In this document: one piece after another, positions 60,585 to 64,000 of the stretch | Position numbering within the stretch: the first letter of the stretch is position 1 | Layout: each line of letters opens with the position of its first letter | Assembly: GCA_035524315.1 (NCBI GenBank) | Contig: DATKPD010000039.1 | Coordinates: forward strand, 1 to 64,000 | From: BOG-938 sp035524315 | GTDB taxonomy: Bacteria > Pseudomonadota > Alphaproteobacteria > Caulobacterales > Caulobacteraceae | Direction: 5' to 3' | DNA: 64,000 bases | The notes under the pieces: generated by a model | What the model saw: the letters and a program-made list of their open reading frames with translations, nothing else | Database searches by the model: none | Told to the model about the DNA's origin: nothing | Translations under genes and position numbers: made by a program

Positions 60585-61277
60585 ATGATATTCACTCCCC
60601 TTCCTGTAGCGCCCGTGAAGGCGCCCGAGGCTCAGGGCCTGCCCGCACCCGAGCCGTTGGAGGAGATCGCGCCGGCGTCGGTTCCCGACGGGCCCTCGGC
60701 GACGGCCTTCGCCCTGGCGCGGGCGGTGGCGGCGGCGAAGGACGATCCACGTCCCCTGGCGTTCGTGGCCGCCCGCGCGTGGATGAACGAGCATGGCCAT
60801 CCATTCGGCTGGGGCTGCAGAGCCCTGGGCCTGCCCCACGAGCGGCTGATCCTGGTGGCCGCCGCGCGTGAGGCCGAGACCCTGTGGGCGATGGAGGAGG
60901 CGCTGAAGTCCTCGGCCGTGTGCGCCGTGCTGGCCCCGGTGGCCGCGCCCTCGTTCCTGGCCACCCGCCGGCTGGACTTCGCCGCGCGCGCCGGCCGGTC
61001 GCAGTGCCTGGTGCTGCGCCCGCGCCCCCTGGCCGATCTCAGCGCGGCGCGCCTGCGCTGGGCCATTACGGCGGCGCCCTCCGCCCCCCACCCGCTGGAT
61101 CCGCGCGCCCCCGGCGCCGCGCGGCTGACCGCCGAACTTGTGCGCAGCCGCACCGGCCAGGGCGGGGTCTTCACCCTGGAGCAGGATCATGAGACGCATG
61201 GTTTCCGTGTGGCTGCCGGACTGGCCGATCACGGCCTTTCGCCGCGCCCGCGGGACGGCGACGCCCGCGCCGCCTGA
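60585..61277 (+). CDS. imuA: SOS mutagenesis protein ImuA
   Basis: A 230-residue RecA-fold protein of the ImuA family (ALARAVAAAKDDPRPLAFVAARAW, ILVAAAREAETLWAMEEALKS, the C-terminal RSRTGQGGVFTLEQDHETHGFRV). With ImuB and DnaE2 it makes the translesion mutasome of bacteria lacking UmuDC. ATG 60585 begins directly after the LexA box; a GTG two codons earlier (60579) is the alternative. The 3' end overlaps imuB by 89 bases. Confidence 0.88.
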   Translation: MIFTPLPVAPVKAPEAQGLPAPEPLEEIAPASVPDGPSATAFALARAVAAAKDDPRPLAFVAARAWMNEHGHPFGWGCRALGLPHERLILVAAAREAETLWAMEEALKSSAVCAVLAPVAAPSFLATRRLDFAARAGRSQCLVLRPRPLADLSAARLRWAITAAPSAPHPLDPRAPGAARLTAELVRSRTGQGGVFTLEQDHETHGFRVAAGLADHGLSPRPRDGDARAA

Positions 61278-62808
61278 AGCGGCCGATCCGCCTTTCGCCT
61301 TGACCACCCGCGCCGGACGGGGCCTGACGCTGCACGCGGTCAACGCGGCGGCGCGGCGCCTCGGCCTGCATCCCGGCCAGACCCACGCGGACGCGCGCGC
61401 CATCGCGCCGAACCTGATCGCGGCGCCCGCCCAGCCGGATGAGGAAAGCCGCGCCCTGGTCGCCCTGGCCGGATGGTTCGAACGCTTTTCGCCCGCCGTG
61501 GCCGTCGACGCGGGACCGCCGGGCGCCGAGGGCCTGATGCTGGACATGACCGGCGGCGCGCACCTGTTCGGCGGCGAAGCGGCGCTGCTGGAGGAGATCG
61601 TGCGGCGGCTGGACCGGGCCGGCGTCCCCGCCTGCGCCGCCCTGGCCGACACGCCGGGCGCCGCCTGGGCCCTGGCCCGTCACAGCGGGCGGGCGTGCGT
61701 GATCGCCCCGCCCGGCCGCGCGCGAGAAGCCATCGCTGGCCTGCCGGTCCAGGCGCTGCGGCTGGAGCCTCACAGCGTCCAGCTTCTGACGCGCCTGGGC
61801 CTGGGCCAGATTGGCGAGCTCTACGCCCTGCCGCGCTCGGGCCTGGCGCGCCGGTTTCGCGGGGCCGGCGTGCACAGGACGGCGGGGCTGGACCTGGTGC
61901 GCCGGCTGGACCAGGCGCTGGGAATCGAAGCCGAACCGCTCGATCCCCAGCAGGCCCCGGCCGAGTACCGCGCCTGGCAGAGCTTCGTCGAGCCGTTGAT
62001 CGACATGGCCGGCGTGGCCCAGGCCCTGCCCGCCCTGGCCGAGGCCCTGACCGACCAGCTCGCGCGCGACGGCGTGGGCGCGCGGGTGCTGGCGCTGGAC
62101 GCGTTCCGCACCGACGGCCGGCGCCTGCGGCTGACGGCGTCGCTCAGCGCGCCCTCGCGCGCGCCGGCCCACCTGATGCGACTGTTGCAGGACAAGGGCC
62201 TGGAGCGGCTCGATCTCGGCTTTGGCGCCGACGCCCTGATGCTGAGCGCCCTGGTAGCCGAGCCCTTGGCCGCGCGACAGACCGCCCTGCCCGCGACCGG
62301 CGGACCCGCCGCGCGGACCGCGGCGCAAGCCGGCAGCGACGCCTTGGCCGGCCTGATCGATCGGTTGCAGGCCCGGCTGGGCCAGGCCGCCGTGCGCCGG
62401 CCCGAACCGTTCGCAAGCCATCTGCCCGAGCGCAGCGAGCGCTGGCGGCGCGCCGCCCCCCAGCCCCCCTCCGCCAAGACCGAGACCGATCCCGGACGTC
62501 CGCGCCCGATCCTGCTGTTCGAACCCGCCGAGCCGGTAGAGGCGATCGCCGAACTGCCCGACGCGGCCCCCTCGCGCTTCATCTGGCGGCGCGCGGCGCA
62601 CCGGGTGGTCAAGGCGGAGGGCCCCGAACGGATCAGCCCCGAATGGTGGCGTCCCTTGCCCGAGGGCCGCCCGCCCGAACGCACGCGCGACTACTACATG
62701 GTGGAAGACGACGCCGGCCGCCGCTTCTGGCTCTACCGCGAAGGGCTGTACGACCGGGTAGAAGGCGAAGCCCTGCCGACGTGGCGCCTGCACGGGGTGT
62801 GGGGATGA
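61189..62808 (+). CDS. imuB: SOS mutagenesis protein ImuB (inactive Y-family polymerase)
   Basis: The 539-residue product has the Y-family polymerase fold (MVSVWLPDWPITAFRR, HADARAIAPNL, MLDMTGGAHLFGGE) but ImuB proteins lack the catalytic acidic residues and act as an adaptor between the beta clamp, ImuA and DnaE2. The C-terminal part (from ~400) contains the ImuB extension ending WLYREGLYDR. I used ATG 61189 with GGAGCAGG before it; an ATG at 61198 is three codons later. Confidence 0.92.
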   Translation: MRRMVSVWLPDWPITAFRRARGTATPAPPEAADPPFALTTRAGRGLTLHAVNAAARRLGLHPGQTHADARAIAPNLIAAPAQPDEESRALVALAGWFERFSPAVAVDAGPPGAEGLMLDMTGGAHLFGGEAALLEEIVRRLDRAGVPACAALADTPGAAWALARHSGRACVIAPPGRAREAIAGLPVQALRLEPHSVQLLTRLGLGQIGELYALPRSGLARRFRGAGVHRTAGLDLVRRLDQALGIEAEPLDPQQAPAEYRAWQSFVEPLIDMAGVAQALPALAEALTDQLARDGVGARVLALDAFRTDGRRLRLTASLSAPSRAPAHLMRLLQDKGLERLDLGFGADALMLSALVAEPLAARQTALPATGGPAARTAAQAGSDALAGLIDRLQARLGQAAVRRPEPFASHLPERSERWRRAAPQPPSAKTETDPGRPRPILLFEPAEPVEAIAELPDAAPSRFIWRRAAHRVVKAEGPERISPEWWRPLPEGRPPERTRDYYMVEDDAGRRFWLYREGLYDRVEGEALPTWRLHGVWG

Positions 62809-62818
62809 GCGCCGCCGA

Positions 62819-62947
62819 CACATTGTCGACTTTGCCTGCCTGCCTTGCCCCGCCGTCGTCGAACTCGACGGTCCGATCCACGATCACTTCGGCCATTGGT
62901 TCCGCGACCTTGAACGCGATCATTCGCCAAGTCACCAAGGGAGAGGG
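62819..62947 (+). pseudogene. DUF559-type endonuclease remnant
   Basis: In the frame that leads into dnaE2 the text reads HIVDFACLP, VVELDGPIHDH, and F-R-D-L-E-R-D-H before the dnaE2 start. These match the core of DUF559 (VSR-like nuclease fold) proteins, normally I-V-D-F-x-C-x-x-x-x-L-V-V-E-x-D-G-x-x-H with a later R-D-x-E-R-D. Only about 40 residues remain; both ends are cut by imuB and dnaE2. It is probably a gene fragment left by a past insertion. Confidence 0.5.
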
Positions 62948-62950
62948 ATC

Positions 62951-64000
62951 TTGATCCCCTTCGCCGAACTCGACTGCCGGTCGCACTACAGCTTCCTGGA
63001 GGGGGCGTCCTATCCGCAGGAACTGGCGTTCGAGGCCAAGCGGTTGGGATTGGCGGCCATTGGCGTGGCCGACCGCAACAGCCTGGCGGGAGCGGTGCGC
63101 GCCTGGCAGGCGGGCAAGACGGAAGGGATTCCGGTCCTGACCGGCGCCCGACTGCAGTTCACGGACGGCGCCGAACTGATCGTCTATCCGCGCGACCGCG
63201 CCGCCTATGGCCGGCTGTGCCGCATCCTGTCGATCGGCAAGGCCGAGATCGACGCCGACACCGCCGACTTGCCCAGCGCGGCCAGCGATGAAGCCTGGAA
63301 GGCCATCCCCAAGAACCAGTGCCGGCTGACCTTCGAGCAGGCGCGCGCCCTGGGCGAGGGACTGATCGGCCTGGTCCCGGCGTCCGCGATCTTCGACGCG
63401 GCGTTCGAGGCCCGCCTGCAAGCCTGGCGCGCCGCCTGGCCGGACGCGCTCCATCTGCTGGCCGCGCCGCTCTACCGCGGGGACGACCGCGCGCGGTTGA
63501 ACGCCCTGGCGGCGCTGGCGGCCCGCACGGGCGCGCCCATGCTGGCCAGCAACGCGGCGCTCTACCATGCCTATGAGCGGCGTCGGCTGCAGGACGTGCT
63601 GACGTGCATCCGCCACGGCGTGACCATCGACCAGGCGGGCCTGACGCTGCAGGCCAACGCCGAGCGCCATCTGAAGGACGCGCGCGAAATGCTGCGCCTG
63701 TTTCGCGGCCATGAAGACACCGTGGCGCGCACCCTCGACGTGGCCGACGCCTGCAGGTTCCGGCTGGACGATCTGAAATATCAGTATCCGGACGAACCGG
63801 TCCCGCCCGGCAAGACCGCGCCCCAGCACCTGCGCGACCTGGTGCAGGCAGGGGTGCGCAAATACTTCCCCGAGGGCCTGGACGCCAAGACCGCCGACAC
63901 CCTGGAAAAGGAGCTGCGGATTATCGGCAAGGTCAAATACGAGCACTATTTCCTGACGGTTCACGACATCGTCCAATGGGCGCGCGGCCAGGACATCCTG
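62951..64000 (+). CDS. dnaE2: Error-prone DNA polymerase DnaE2, 5' part
   Basis: The frame is open to the window end (350 codons seen of about 1050-1100). It begins FAELDCRSHYSFLEGASYPQEL, the PHP domain start of DnaE2, and continues with GVADRNSLAG, ASNAALYH and DVLTCIRHGVTID. DnaE2 is the C-family polymerase of the ImuABC mutasome. The start is TTG 62951 with GGGAGAGGGA upstream; there is no ATG nearby. The frame is open further upstream only through a DUF559 remnant. Confidence 0.92.
   Translation, partial: MIPFAELDCRSHYSFLEGASYPQELAFEAKRLGLAAIGVADRNSLAGAVRAWQAGKTEGIPVLTGARLQFTDGAELIVYPRDRAAYGRLCRILSIGKAEIDADTADLPSAASDEAWKAIPKNQCRLTFEQARALGEGLIGLVPASAIFDAAFEARLQAWRAAWPDALHLLAAPLYRGDDRARLNALAALAARTGAPMLASNAALYHAYERRRLQDVLTCIRHGVTIDQAGLTLQANAERHLKDAREMLRLFRGHEDTVARTLDVADACRFRLDDLKYQYPDEPVPPGKTAPQHLRDLVQAGVRKYFPEGLDAKTADTLEKELRIIGKVKYEHYFLTVHDIVQWARGQDIL

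Noticed and set aside
62805..62954. A 49-codon ORF starting ATGA at the imuB stop.
   Set aside because: It has a good overlap position but Ser/Thr/Ala-rich text with no fold, and the same bases in another frame read as a DUF559 fragment.

Overview
The window is very GC-rich, densely coded DNA from an alphaproteobacterium, most likely a member of the Caulobacteraceae (Caulobacter or Phenylobacterium type). The evidence is the gene content and order (tlpA/argH/lptM/lysA, hpt, zinc-finger DUF3426 protein, ftsE/ftsX, ydcF, plsC), an imuA-imuB-dnaE2 mutagenesis cassette with an alphaproteobacterial LexA box, a FixLJ pair, and GANTC and CtrA-like sites in intergenic DNA. The lineage is inferred from content, not from a search. 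Genes are tightly packed, often with ATGA or GTGA overlaps, and no gene-free stretch exceeds about 270 bases.

Layout. 1-10.7 kb is one edge of a type VI secretion locus: the end of tagH and a PAAR spike gene on the + strand, converging with a - strand operon tssK-tssL-tssM-tagF-pppA-ppkA. This is the threonine-phosphorylation branch of T6SS control: kinase, phosphatase, FHA reader, and a TssL carrying a likely phospho-docking motif. 10.8-18 kb holds a CPBP membrane protease, the signal peptide peptidase SppA, an orphan HAD-IIIC/FkbH-like protein, a RibD-like reductase and a redoxin/2OG-oxygenase fusion. 18-21.5 kb is an oligopeptide ABC transporter (binding protein and two permeases, no ATPase). 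21.6-28.1 kb is housekeeping: phosphatase-like, MBL hydrolase, APH/AAA fusion, pdxH, J-domain protein, aroC, pirin. 28.1-29.9 kb is a queCED operon for the 7-deazaguanine precursor of queuosine. A gluQ gene at 49.3 kb would further modify queuosine in tRNA-Asp.

30-37 kb is a signalling stretch: cutA, a hybrid histidine kinase that has lost both its phosphoacceptor His and its N-box Asn, a TPR/O-GlcNAc-transferase-like protein, and a FixL-FixJ oxygen-sensing pair, then a tRNA-Leu(CAA). 37-43.6 kb contains envelope and small-protein genes (YqaA/DedA-like, DsbB, Coq7, Ysc84-like, GtrA, DAG-kinase-like, metallophosphoesterase). 43.6-47.6 kb is a DNA-repair group: ATP-dependent ligase, its partner exonuclease and topoisomerase IB. 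48-54.4 kb has a ferredoxin, an HNH endonuclease, gluQ, a cold-shock gene, tlpA and argH (start codons back to back), lptM and lysA. 54.4-59.5 kb holds a membrane-anchored helical protein, a phosphoribosyltransferase, the DUF3426 protein, ftsEX, ydcF and plsC. 59.5-64 kb ends with a sulfotransferase-like gene and the SOS mutasome imuA-imuB-dnaE2, the last gene running off the window.

Most notable observations: the catalytically degenerate hybrid kinase at 30.5 kb; a threonine motif shared by TssL and PpkA; the LexA box lying directly on the imuA start; a DUF559 nuclease remnant between imuB and dnaE2; four GANTC sites within 55 bp upstream of gluQ; and abutting tlpA/argH start codons.
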